NCBI GenBank assembly: GCA_030526885.1
Contig: JAUNBV010000107.1
Location: forward strand, 1-6,710
From: Syntrophomonadaceae bacterium
Lineage (GTDB): Bacteria > Bacillota > Syntrophomonadia > Syntrophomonadales > Syntrophomonadaceae
DNA: 6,710 nt
Direction of reading: 5' to 3'
This document shows positions 1 through 6,128 of the stretch, piece after piece (the first letter of the stretch is position 1; each line of letters begins with the position of its first letter). Below the pieces are notes generated by a model. It was not told the DNA's origin. It searched no databases and worked only from the letters and a program-made list of their open reading frames with translations. The position numbers were made by a program, and so were the translations under genes.

Positions 1-197
1 GTAAATACGGCCGCAAGGCAAAGTTTGAGGTGTCTCGCGACAGCCGCGGCGAATACCGTTTCAGTCTGAAGGCCGCCAATGGTGAAATCATTGCTACCTC
101 CGAAGGCTACAAACAAAAAGCGGCTTGCCTAAAAGGCATCTCCAGCGTAAGGAAAAATGCCGCCGTCGCTGTTATAGCAGAAAAACAGGGCAAATAA
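1..197 (+). CDS. DUF1508 (YegP-like) protein, C-terminal part, cut by left edge
   Basis: The reading frame is open from base 3 and stops at TAA 195-197, giving the last 64 residues of a protein whose start lies outside the window. The visible part reads as one complete DUF1508/YegP repeat: a beta-rich segment (KFEVSRDSRGEYRFSLKA, about residues 7-24), then NGEIIATSEGY (26-36), then a helix with KAACLKGISSVRKNA (39-53), and a short tail ending EKQGK. The F-R-F-L-K-A-NGE-I-SEGY-K-GI-SV-K-N pattern is typical of the family. Family members are small proteins with one or two such repeats; their biochemical role is not established. It is the only plus-strand gene and converges on pgk, with a perfect palindrome starting 14 bases after its stop. 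No start or upstream signal can be judged. Confidence 0.85.
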   Translation, partial: KYGRKAKFEVSRDSRGEYRFSLKAANGEIIATSEGYKQKAACLKGISSVRKNAAVAVIAEKQGK

Positions 198-211
198 TTC
201 CTAATTATACG

Positions 212-245
212 CCAAACGTGATGGCTCCGGAGCCATCACGTTTGG
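212..245. terminator. Perfect 34-base palindrome between convergent genes, likely bidirectional terminator
   Basis: Left arm CCAAACGTGATGGCT (212-226), centre CCGG (227-230), right arm AGCCATCACGTTTGG (231-245). The arms are exact reverse complements, so RNA from either strand can form a 15-bp stem with a four-base loop. It sits between two converging stops (TAA at 195-197 on plus, TAA at 297-295 on minus), the expected place for a shared terminator. The following T-run is poor on the plus side (GATTTCATGATACTTT). On the minus side it is A/T-rich but interrupted (GTATAATTAGGAATTATTT). Termination is therefore an inference from position and stem strength rather than a textbook stem plus U-tract. 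Confidence 0.7.
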
Positions 246-294
246 GATTTCATGATACTTTAGCCCCCATACTCCCATGGCGGCGTGCCGCGCC

Positions 295-1530
295 TTATTC
301 AGCATTAACCACGAATACTTGCGATTCCGCCGGCGACGATACGTAAAGTTTGTCATCATACTCGCAGGACTGCACTCCGGGCATTTCCAGCCCTTCCAAA
401 AATTCCAGCGTGGCGCCTCCGCCGGTGGAAATATGGGTTATGCGGTCTTCCAACCCCAGGCTGATTGCCGCCGCGGCGGAGTCCCCTCCCCCGATGACGC
501 TTACGGCATCGGCATCGGCGATAGCCAGGGCTACTTGATTGGTTCCCTGCGCGGTGGAGCGATGCTCATATACACCCATGGGTCCGTTCCACAGGATGGT
601 ATGGGCTCTTTTTATTTGTTCACTATATATTTTGCAGGTACGGGGTCCGATATCCACTATCATCATGTCGGCAGGCACTTGATCCACGCCCACCACCTGC
701 ACCGGCGCTTCCTCCGATACCTCGGCGCTGATCAACACATCCACCGGCAGCAGCAAATCCACGCTCTGCTGCGGCGCATCTGCCATAATACGGCGGGCTT
801 CCTCCAGCATGTCGTGTTCACACAGGCTACGCCCTATCTCATGTCCCTGCGCCTTGATAAAAGTATTGGCCATGCCTCCGCCTAACAGTATTACATCCAT
901 TTTATGCAGAAGATTTCGGATCAGGCCGAGCTTGTCGGCCACCTTGGCTCCGCCCATGATGGCTACGCGCGGAGGTTCAGGGTGCTCCAGCACGGTGCGC
1001 AGCATGGTAACTTCTTTTTCCAGCAGCAAGCCGGCGGCGGCGGGCAAATAATCCGCCACACCGGCGGTCGAAGCATGGGCACGGTGCGCGGTACCGAAAG
1101 CGTCGTTGACATAAGCGTCACCGAGACGAGCCAATGCTTGGCAAAACCCCGGTTCGTTCTTTTCTTCCCCTTTATGAAAGCGGAGGTTTTCCAGCAGCAG
1201 GATTTCGCCCGGTTTCAGCGCGGCGGCCATGGCCTCGGCTTCCGTTCCGATACAGTCGGGGGCCATCTTTACTTCCTGCCCCATAAGTCCGGCGAGATGC
1301 GCCGCTACCGGCTTCAAGCTGAACTGCTCCTTGCGCTCGCCTTTAGGGCGCCCCAGATGACTCATAAGCACAATGCGCCCTCCGGCTGCCTGTAACAGCC
1401 GAATAGTGGGTAGCGCCGCTTGAATACGGTTGTCATCGATAATGTTTCCCTCGTCGTCCATGGGAACATTGAAATCCACGCGTACCAGTACGCGCTTATC
1501 CTTAACATCCATGTCCTTTATTCTTTTCAA
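295..1530 (-). CDS. pgk: Phosphoglycerate kinase
   Basis: A 411-residue cytoplasmic kinase that transfers the acyl phosphate of 1,3-bisphosphoglycerate to ADP, the first ATP-yielding step of glycolysis. Family signatures run along its length: VRVDFNVP (17-24) and NRIQAALPT (34-42) with the substrate-binding Arg35; SHLGRPKG (57-64); ENLRFHKGEE (114-123); YVNDAFGTAHRAHAS (140-154); GGAKVADK (193-200) with the ADP-site lysine; LGGGMANTF (216-224); WNGPMGV (314-320); IGGGDSAAA (346-354); STGGGATLEFLEG (368-380). The start is TTG at 1530: an AAAGGCGG ribosome-binding site lies 8 bases upstream, and the first in-frame ATG (1512) would remove residues present in relatives and has only two bases between AAAGG and the codon. 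It lies 33 bases after gap, surely co-transcribed. About 19 extra residues follow the usual C-terminus (tail after MPGV, 384-411). No tpi gene follows. Confidence 0.97.
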   Translation of the reverse strand: MKRIKDMDVKDKRVLVRVDFNVPMDDEGNIIDDNRIQAALPTIRLLQAAGGRIVLMSHLGRPKGERKEQFSLKPVAAHLAGLMGQEVKMAPDCIGTEAEAMAAALKPGEILLLENLRFHKGEEKNEPGFCQALARLGDAYVNDAFGTAHRAHASTAGVADYLPAAAGLLLEKEVTMLRTVLEHPEPPRVAIMGGAKVADKLGLIRNLLHKMDVILLGGGMANTFIKAQGHEIGRSLCEHDMLEEARRIMADAPQQSVDLLLPVDVLISAEVSEEAPVQVVGVDQVPADMMIVDIGPRTCKIYSEQIKRAHTILWNGPMGVYEHRSTAQGTNQVALAIADADAVSVIGGGDSAAAAISLGLEDRITHISTGGGATLEFLEGLEMPGVQSCEYDDKLYVSSPAESQVFVVNAE

Positions 1531-1538
1531 GACCGTCG

Positions 1539-1546
1539 CCGCCTTT
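1539..1546 (-). promoter_or_regulatory. Ribosome-binding site selecting the TTG start of pgk
   Basis: On the minus strand the sequence AAAGGCGG is followed by eight bases (CGACGGTC) and then TTG at 1530. This spacing is normal, whereas the internal ATG at 1512 has AAAGG only two bases before it. Together with family alignment at the N-terminus this supports the TTG start. Confidence 0.6.
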
Positions 1547-1563
1547 CTCGTTACACGCCGATT

Positions 1564-2568
1564 CTATGCTTTCGATGCGAGATAAGCCAACAGATCTACT
1601 ACCCGCACGGAATAACCCCATTCGTTATCATACCAGGCAATAACTTTCGCCAGATTGCCGTCCATCACCATGGTCAGCGGTGCGTCCACTACCGCGCTGT
1701 GTTCCTCGCCGTTGTAATCACGAGACACCAATTCCTCCTCGGTATATTTCAATACGCCTTTCAGCTCCCCGTCGGCCGCTTTACGAAAGGCAGCATTAAT
1801 CTCTTCCGCCGTGGTATTTTTCTGAAGCTCCACGGTGAGGTCAACCAGCGAAACATTGGGGGTGGGCACGCGGATAGCCAAGCCATCCAGCTTGCCTTTT
1901 AACTCCGGCAACACCTCGCCCACTGCGGAAGCAGCGCCGGTAGTGGTGGGAATGAGAGACATAGAGGCGGTGCGGGCGCGCCTAAGGTCGCTGTGGGCCA
2001 TATCCAGCACTTTCTGATCGTTGGTAAAGGAATGAATGGTGGTCATCACACCGCGCACGATACCAAATTCCTGCATCAGCACCTTGGCTACCGGAGCCAA
2101 ACAGTTGGTGGTGCAGGAGGCGTTGGAAATGATATGGTGTTGCGCCGGGTCGTAATTTTCCTCATTTACGCCCATAACAGCGGTGAAATCGACTTTTTTG
2201 CCGGGGGCGGTTATAATAACTTTTTTGGCCCCTGCCTGCAGGTGTAGCGCTGCTTTGTCACGGGTTCGAAAAGCCCCGCTGGCCTCAATCACATAATCTA
2301 CTCCCAACTCACGCCAGGGCAGGTTTTCGGGATTGCGCTCACACAACACCTTAAAGCTTTTGCTGCCAACTTTAAGGCTGTCGCCAACCACTTGTATATC
2401 CTCCCGCCAGGTGCCGTGAATGGAATCATATTTCAACAAATGTGCGGTGGCTTCGATATCACCAAGGTCGTTGACCGCTACCAGTTCCATGTCATCACGC
2501 CTTAATGCCGTCCGCGCCACCAACCGTCCGATACGCCCGAATCCGTTGATCGCCAGTTTAATGCTCAT
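1564..2568 (-). CDS. gap: Glyceraldehyde-3-phosphate dehydrogenase, type I
   Basis: A 334-residue, full-length phosphorylating GAPDH, converting glyceraldehyde-3-phosphate plus NAD(P)+ and phosphate to 1,3-bisphosphoglycerate; cytoplasmic tetramer in this family. Rossmann motif NGFGRIGR at 8-15; VNDLGD (32-37) carries the acidic residue that normally selects NAD over NADP. Catalytic motif SNASCTTNC (148-156) gives nucleophile Cys152; the base is His179 (TTIHSFTNDQ); LRRARTA (195-201) and LDGLAIRVPTPNVS (227-240) complete the active site; WYDNEWGY (312-319) is near the end. Start ATG 2568 has AAGGG eight bases upstream. Pgk follows 33 bases later. Oddities: the Leu-Pro pair common in NAD-specific enzymes reads Met190-Ala191, and the usual Asn after GYS is Val321. 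These raise the question of relaxed cofactor choice, but Asp34 makes a glycolytic NAD enzyme the best reading. The usual upstream repressor cggR is missing. Confidence 0.97.
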   Translation of the reverse strand: MSIKLAINGFGRIGRLVARTALRRDDMELVAVNDLGDIEATAHLLKYDSIHGTWREDIQVVGDSLKVGSKSFKVLCERNPENLPWRELGVDYVIEASGAFRTRDKAALHLQAGAKKVIITAPGKKVDFTAVMGVNEENYDPAQHHIISNASCTTNCLAPVAKVLMQEFGIVRGVMTTIHSFTNDQKVLDMAHSDLRRARTASMSLIPTTTGAASAVGEVLPELKGKLDGLAIRVPTPNVSLVDLTVELQKNTTAEEINAAFRKAADGELKGVLKYTEEELVSRDYNGEEHSAVVDAPLTMVMDGNLAKVIAWYDNEWGYSVRVVDLLAYLASKA

Positions 2569-2725
2569 GTTATCATCCCTTCATCTTGTTGCTTTTCGCA
2601 CGTTATCTCACCATTATTATACTCTATTAATAGCAAAATACCCTTTTACCTTTTACTAAACATGGAATCACTCTCAAGAGTCTGCGCCAGCGGAGCCGGC
2701 GCATCAGGCCCCCCTCAAGCCTATA
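2569..2725 (-). promoter_or_regulatory. rpoN-gap intergenic region with candidate gap promoter
   Basis: This is the longest non-coding gap inside the minus-strand cluster and the likeliest internal promoter site. Reading towards gap, it contains a GC-rich hairpin (2703-2683), an A/G-rich stretch, then an exact TATAAT (2621-2616). A start site near 2609 would give a leader of about 40 bases with AAGGG (2581-2577) before the ATG. No good -35 hexamer stands 16-18 bases upstream of the -10 (the candidates read GGGTAT, AGGGTA or AAGGGT), so either an activator helps or the call is wrong. I found no CggR-type paired operator, no sigma-54 GG-N10-GC element and no clear cre site here. Confidence 0.45.
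2683..2703 (-). repeat. GC-rich hairpin after rpoN, before gap
   Basis: On the minus strand, TGCGCCGGC (2703-2695), loop TCC, GCTGGCGCA (2691-2683) forms a nine-pair stem with one G-U pair. It begins 22 bases past the rpoN stop (TGA, 2728-2726). What follows (GACTCTTGAGAGTG) is not a U-tract, so this is not a standard intrinsic terminator. It may protect a transcript end, weaken readthrough, or mark an RNA processing point between rpoN and gap. All three roles are inference; only the fold is seen. Confidence 0.5.
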
Positions 2726-4108
2726 TCAGTATCTCTTTCTGGCGGCAGCTACGGGTATATCCATCTCATTGCGGTACTTAGCCACGGTGCGGCGGGAAAT
2801 ATTTATACCATCGGCGGCGAGTTTGTCCACGATGTTTTGATCCGACAGCGGCGACGACGGGGGCTCGGTTGCAATCAGACGGCGAATGGCGTCTTTGACG
2901 CTGCGCGAGGACAGTGCTTCCTCCATACCTTCGGGGTCCACGCTGACCTCGCTGCTAAAAAAATACTTTAGCTCCAACACACCGCGCGGGGTCTGCATAT
3001 ACTTATTGGCGGTGACGCGGCTGATGGTCGATTCATGCATACCCACAGCTTCCGCCACCCGTTTCAGGGTGAGGGGGCGCATGCGGCGAGGGCCGTAATC
3101 AAGAAAATCCCGCTGTAAATCGACGATACAGCGGGCTACTTTATACAGGGTATCACGGCGCTGGTCGATACTGCGTATTACCCACACGGCCGCATTGGCT
3201 TTTTCTTCGAGATATTGTCTCGTCTCAGCGTTGAAGGCTTCGGGGGAGCGTAGCATGTCCTTATACATGCGGTTCAAAACTAGCCCCGAAAAGCCGGCTT
3301 CGTTCAAGGTTACGATATATTCTCCTGCAATTTTTTCTACGATTACGTCGGGAATAATGTATTTTACCGCATCATCATTGCTGTATTGCAGCCCCGGTTT
3401 GGGATCTAACGAGCGGATGAAATCACATCGTTCCTGGAGTTCCCTCACGCCTACCTTCAGGATGCCGGCCAGTTGGTTCATGCGCCCGCGGGCGATGTCT
3501 GTGAGATGGTGCTCTGCGAGTTGGCGGTTGACGGCATCATCCCGCCCGTAATGCTCGAGTTGGATCAGCAGGCATTCGGTTAAGTCGCGTGCGCCCACCC
3601 CGTGAGGATGCAGGGTTTGTATCTGTTCCAGCACCGTAGCCACCCGCTCAGGCACAGCGTTCATGCGCTGCGCCACTTCCTCCACGGAAAGGGCGAGGTA
3701 TCCGGCGGTATCCAGATTGCCGATTAGATAATCTCCGATGGCGGTAACTTCGGGGTCCCCGCTTATCATGTGCCACTGAAAATAAAGATGCTCGTACAGC
3801 GAAGGCAAGCGCTCGGGGTACACCTCCTCACCGCTGTCCGCGCTTTCTCCGTATACCTCACCGCTCTCCCGTCCGTCCAAAAATTCGCCCCAATCCTCCA
3901 CTTTAGGCGACGGAGCAGCAGGAACTTCGTCGCTTTCGTCGCACACGGCTTCTTTTTCTTCTAGCAACGGGTTTTCAACAATCTGCTGTTGCACGAAATC
4001 CTTCAACTCCTGCACCGACATCTGCAGGATTGCAATAGCCTGGCGCAGTTCCGGCGTCATCAGCAGCTTTTGCTGTTGTTCCAGATAAAGATCCTGCTCG
4101 AACTTCAA
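2726..4108 (-). CDS. rpoN: RNA polymerase sigma-54 factor
   Basis: Sigma-54 (SigL in Bacillus) binds core RNA polymerase and recognises GG/GC (-24/-12) promoters that need an AAA+ activator. With the chosen start it has 460 residues. Region I is MKFEQDLYLEQQQKLLMTPE onward with LRQAIAILQMSVQEL and ENPLLE (residues 1-50); an acidic linker spans about 51-100; the core-binding domain about 105-300; the helix-turn-helix with LTLKRVAEAVGMHESTISR spans about 347-376; the RpoN box reads SRRTVAKYRN (438-447; consensus ARRTVAKYRE); the end is RKRY. I prefer TTG at 4108: relatives begin directly with region I, and AAGGGAG (4124-4118) lies nine bases upstream. The alternative ATG at 4141 adds MWNNRRRESEP, overlaps whiA by 11 bases and has no well-spaced ribosome-binding site. 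It lies between whiA and gap, where Bacillota often carry cggR too. Confidence 0.95.
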   Translation of the reverse strand: MKFEQDLYLEQQQKLLMTPELRQAIAILQMSVQELKDFVQQQIVENPLLEEKEAVCDESDEVPAAPSPKVEDWGEFLDGRESGEVYGESADSGEEVYPERLPSLYEHLYFQWHMISGDPEVTAIGDYLIGNLDTAGYLALSVEEVAQRMNAVPERVATVLEQIQTLHPHGVGARDLTECLLIQLEHYGRDDAVNRQLAEHHLTDIARGRMNQLAGILKVGVRELQERCDFIRSLDPKPGLQYSNDDAVKYIIPDVIVEKIAGEYIVTLNEAGFSGLVLNRMYKDMLRSPEAFNAETRQYLEEKANAAVWVIRSIDQRRDTLYKVARCIVDLQRDFLDYGPRRMRPLTLKRVAEAVGMHESTISRVTANKYMQTPRGVLELKYFFSSEVSVDPEGMEEALSSRSVKDAIRRLIATEPPSSPLSDQNIVDKLAADGINISRRTVAKYRNEMDIPVAAARKRY

Positions 4109-4117
4109 CGGCTCGCT

Positions 4118-4124
4118 CTCCCTT
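4118..4124 (-). promoter_or_regulatory. Ribosome-binding site favouring the TTG start of rpoN
   Basis: AAGGGAG on the minus strand ends nine bases before TTG 4108 and begins six bases after the whiA stop (TAA, 4133-4131). That places a strong site between the two genes, suiting a ribosome that ends whiA and restarts on rpoN. The upstream ATG (4141) has only GGCGAGG running directly into it. Confidence 0.6.
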
Positions 4125-4130
4125 CGCCGG

Positions 4131-5132
4131 TTATTCCACATCCTCGCCTGCGACGAGTTCCTGTTCCGCCAAAGCCTCCAATCGGCGCATACGGTATGCC
4201 ATGCCGCCCTTGCTCAGAGGTGGCTCCATCAAAAGTCCCAACTCCTTGAGCGTAGCATCTGGGTTGTCCAGCCGCAGGACAGCCACCTCCCGTAGCTGTT
4301 GCGGTAACCATTTGATGCCTTTTTTCTGCAGCAGAAGCTGAATCAGATCTACCTGCCGCACCGCCGCATTTACGGTTTTGTCCAAATTGGCGTTTTCGCA
4401 GTTCACCTGCCGGTTGACCCTATTGCGCATGGATTTTAAAATGCGTACGTTTTCAAATTCCAGTAAAGCGTTGTTGGCCTCTACTACGCGCAGGAAATCC
4501 ACGATCTGCTCGCCGTCTTTGATATAGAGGATAAGCTGCCCCTTGCGCTCGCTACGCCGCATGGATACGCCCATGGCGCTCAGTAGCTTTTGCAAATCGG
4601 TGGCCATGCGACCGTCCTCTACGATCAGCTCCAGGTGGTAGTTGCCCTCCGGTCGGCTGACAAAGCCGTGGCAGATAAAAAAGCCGCGCAAATAGGCGCG
4701 GCGGCAACACTGACGCGATACCAGCTTATTGTTCACCTGACGCCTAATCTCATACTGATTACCATAGGAAACCACTTGTCCCAACTGCTCCAACTGCTCC
4801 TCATTAAGCAGGCACTCCAGGGAAAAGGTGCGGCTACGATTGAAACGCCGTTCCGTCTGTTGCCCCACCGAGGGTTGCCAGTTATACAGGCGGCGCAATA
4901 GCCGATACACCTTGCGTACGATAATGGGGTTGTCGGCGCTGAACCTCAGCTCGCGGTACCCATTTGGCACCTGCGCCAGCGCATCCTCTTGGGACATAAA
5001 ATCCTGTGCCCCAGCCCCTGATATCAGTTCCCCGCGGCCGACCAAAAGGGCTGACAGCTCCGCCCTACAGCAGCATTCCTTTTCCGGAATAATACGCGCC
5101 AATTCATTGCGCACCTGGTTGGAAAAGCTCAT
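4131..5132 (-). CDS. whiA: DNA-binding protein WhiA
   Basis: WhiA combines a degenerate LAGLIDADG homing-endonuclease fold with a C-terminal helix-turn-helix; in actinomycetes it controls sporulation septation, and in Bacillus it affects division and chromosome segregation. This 333-residue copy starts MSFSNQVRNELARI with the family's cysteine cluster (KECCCRAEL, 18-26). The LAGLIDADG-like part includes CCRRAYLRGFFICHGFVS (142-159) and YHLEL (165-169). The linker signature NRVNRQVNCENANLDKTVNA is at 237-256, and the C-terminal DNA-binding part contains LKELGLLMEPPLSKGGMAYR (295-314). Start ATG 5132 overlaps the yvcK stop as ATGA, with GGGGGAGG seven bases upstream, so translation is probably coupled. 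Residues about 41-59 (AQDFMSQEDALAQVPNGYR) look like a modest insertion compared with typical WhiA. No crh gene follows, unlike Bacillus; rpoN does. Confidence 0.95.
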   Translation of the reverse strand: MSFSNQVRNELARIIPEKECCCRAELSALLVGRGELISGAGAQDFMSQEDALAQVPNGYRELRFSADNPIIVRKVYRLLRRLYNWQPSVGQQTERRFNRSRTFSLECLLNEEQLEQLGQVVSYGNQYEIRRQVNNKLVSRQCCRRAYLRGFFICHGFVSRPEGNYHLELIVEDGRMATDLQKLLSAMGVSMRRSERKGQLILYIKDGEQIVDFLRVVEANNALLEFENVRILKSMRNRVNRQVNCENANLDKTVNAAVRQVDLIQLLLQKKGIKWLPQQLREVAVLRLDNPDATLKELGLLMEPPLSKGGMAYRMRRLEALAEQELVAGEDVE

Positions 5133-6088
5133 TGTGCCGCCTCCCCCAGTTCCATGATCAACGCCGCCAACTTGTCGGAATCATGCCACGCTACCTCATC
5201 GGCCGAAACCAGGTCGCGGTCCAGCACCCGCACCCCCAACACCCGCAGCTCCTCAATATTCTGCCGCACCGGGCGTGCCTCCTCCCGCTGATAGCGATCT
5301 AAACGCTCCCCGTCAATACCGCCGCTGTTCACGATTACGCAGTCAATGAAGGGTTTACTGGCATAGCTTTGTATGACCTGCAAATGCTGCAGCGCGTCAA
5401 ACTCATCCGTCTCCCCTTTTTCCGTCATGATATTGCTGACGAAAATCTTAAGGGCCGAGGACTTGATGATGGCGTCGCTGACCCCGTGTACCAGCAGATT
5501 TGGGATAATGCTCGTGTAAAGGCTGCCCGGCCCCAGCACGATGATATCGGCCTGCTCGATAGCCTTCAAACTGGCCGGCACCGGCCGGCAGTCCTCCGGC
5601 AACAGGCGTATTTGTTCGATGGGCGACGGATAACTGCGAATAGCGGTTTCGCCGCTCACCGTTGCGCCGTCCCGCATATTTGCGTGCAACTCCACCATCT
5701 CTAGAGTAGAGGGCAATACCCGCCCCCGCACCGCCAGCACCCGGCTCACTTCCTCTATGGCGCTCACAAAGCCGCCCGAAATATCGGTAAGCGCCGCTAA
5801 GAGCAAGTTGCCCAGATTATGCCCCTCTATGCCCTCTCCGTGACGAAATCGATACTGGAAAACCTGATCCATAAGGTTTTCCGTCTCTGCCAACGCCACC
5901 AGGCAATTGCGAATGTCGCCGGGGGGCAGCATGCCCATATCGCTGCGCAGCCGTCCCGAACTGCCGCCGTCATCGGATACAGTAACGATAGCGGTTATGT
6001 CCGCATCATATTTTTTAAGACCCTTGAGCAGTACCGCCAAGCCGGTACCGCCGCCAATTACAACAATGCGTTGGCATTTTCGCGCCAT
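5129..6088 (-). CDS. yvcK: Gluconeogenesis/cell-wall factor YvcK (GlmR), CofD-like
   Basis: A 319-residue member of the YvcK/GlmR family (CofD-related Rossmann-type fold). In Bacillus the protein binds UDP-GlcNAc, stimulates the glucosamine synthase GlmS, and is needed for growth on gluconeogenic carbon and for normal cell shape. Seen here: IGGGTGL (11-17), VSDDGGSSGRLR (37-48), PPGDIRNCLVAL (55-66), EGHNLGNLLL (88-97), ATVSGET (142-148), VLGPGSLYTSIIPNLLV (184-200), FVSNIMTEKGETD (216-228) and a C-terminal part with NSGGID (254-259). Length matches the family. Start ATG 6088 has GGAGG nine bases upstream. It sits 40 bases after rapZ and overlaps whiA by four bases, the standard Gram-positive order. 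No signal peptide or membrane segment is visible. Confidence 0.96.
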   Translation of the reverse strand: MARKCQRIVVIGGGTGLAVLLKGLKKYDADITAIVTVSDDGGSSGRLRSDMGMLPPGDIRNCLVALAETENLMDQVFQYRFRHGEGIEGHNLGNLLLAALTDISGGFVSAIEEVSRVLAVRGRVLPSTLEMVELHANMRDGATVSGETAIRSYPSPIEQIRLLPEDCRPVPASLKAIEQADIIVLGPGSLYTSIIPNLLVHGVSDAIIKSSALKIFVSNIMTEKGETDEFDALQHLQVIQSYASKPFIDCVIVNSGGIDGERLDRYQREEARPVRQNIEELRVLGVRVLDRDLVSADEVAWHDSDKLAALIMELGEAAQ

Positions 6089-6128
6089 TGCAACCTGCCT
6101 CCGTTAAAACTATTCGTGGCCGCCACGC

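Noticed and set aside
277..885. 202-residue plus-strand open frame opposite pgk
   Set aside because: It is wholly antisense to a clear pgk, shows low-complexity His/Arg-rich sequence without family motifs, and has no convincing start signal. Long antisense frames are expected opposite codon-biased genes.
904..1902. Two further plus-strand frames (904-1395, 1420-1902) opposite pgk and gap
   Set aside because: They mirror conserved coding sequence on the minus strand and have no recognisable protein features.
2616..2660. Possible sigma-54 promoter before gap (TTTTGCTA resembling a -12 element)
   Set aside because: No GG lies ten bases upstream of the GC, so the essential -24/-12 spacing is missing.
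4105..4311. Minus-strand 68-residue frame across the whiA-rpoN junction
   Set aside because: Gly/Arg-rich out-of-frame translation of the 3' end of whiA; whiA continues intact through this region.
5573..5590. Direct repeat GGCCGGCA twice inside yvcK
   Set aside because: It encodes ordinary residues (around RPVPAS) in an intact gene and is explained by GC-rich codons.
6115..6127. Small inverted repeat CGTGGC-C-GCCACG at the rapZ-yvcK junction
   Set aside because: A 5-6 bp stem with almost no loop and no T-tract is too weak to call a terminator or operator.
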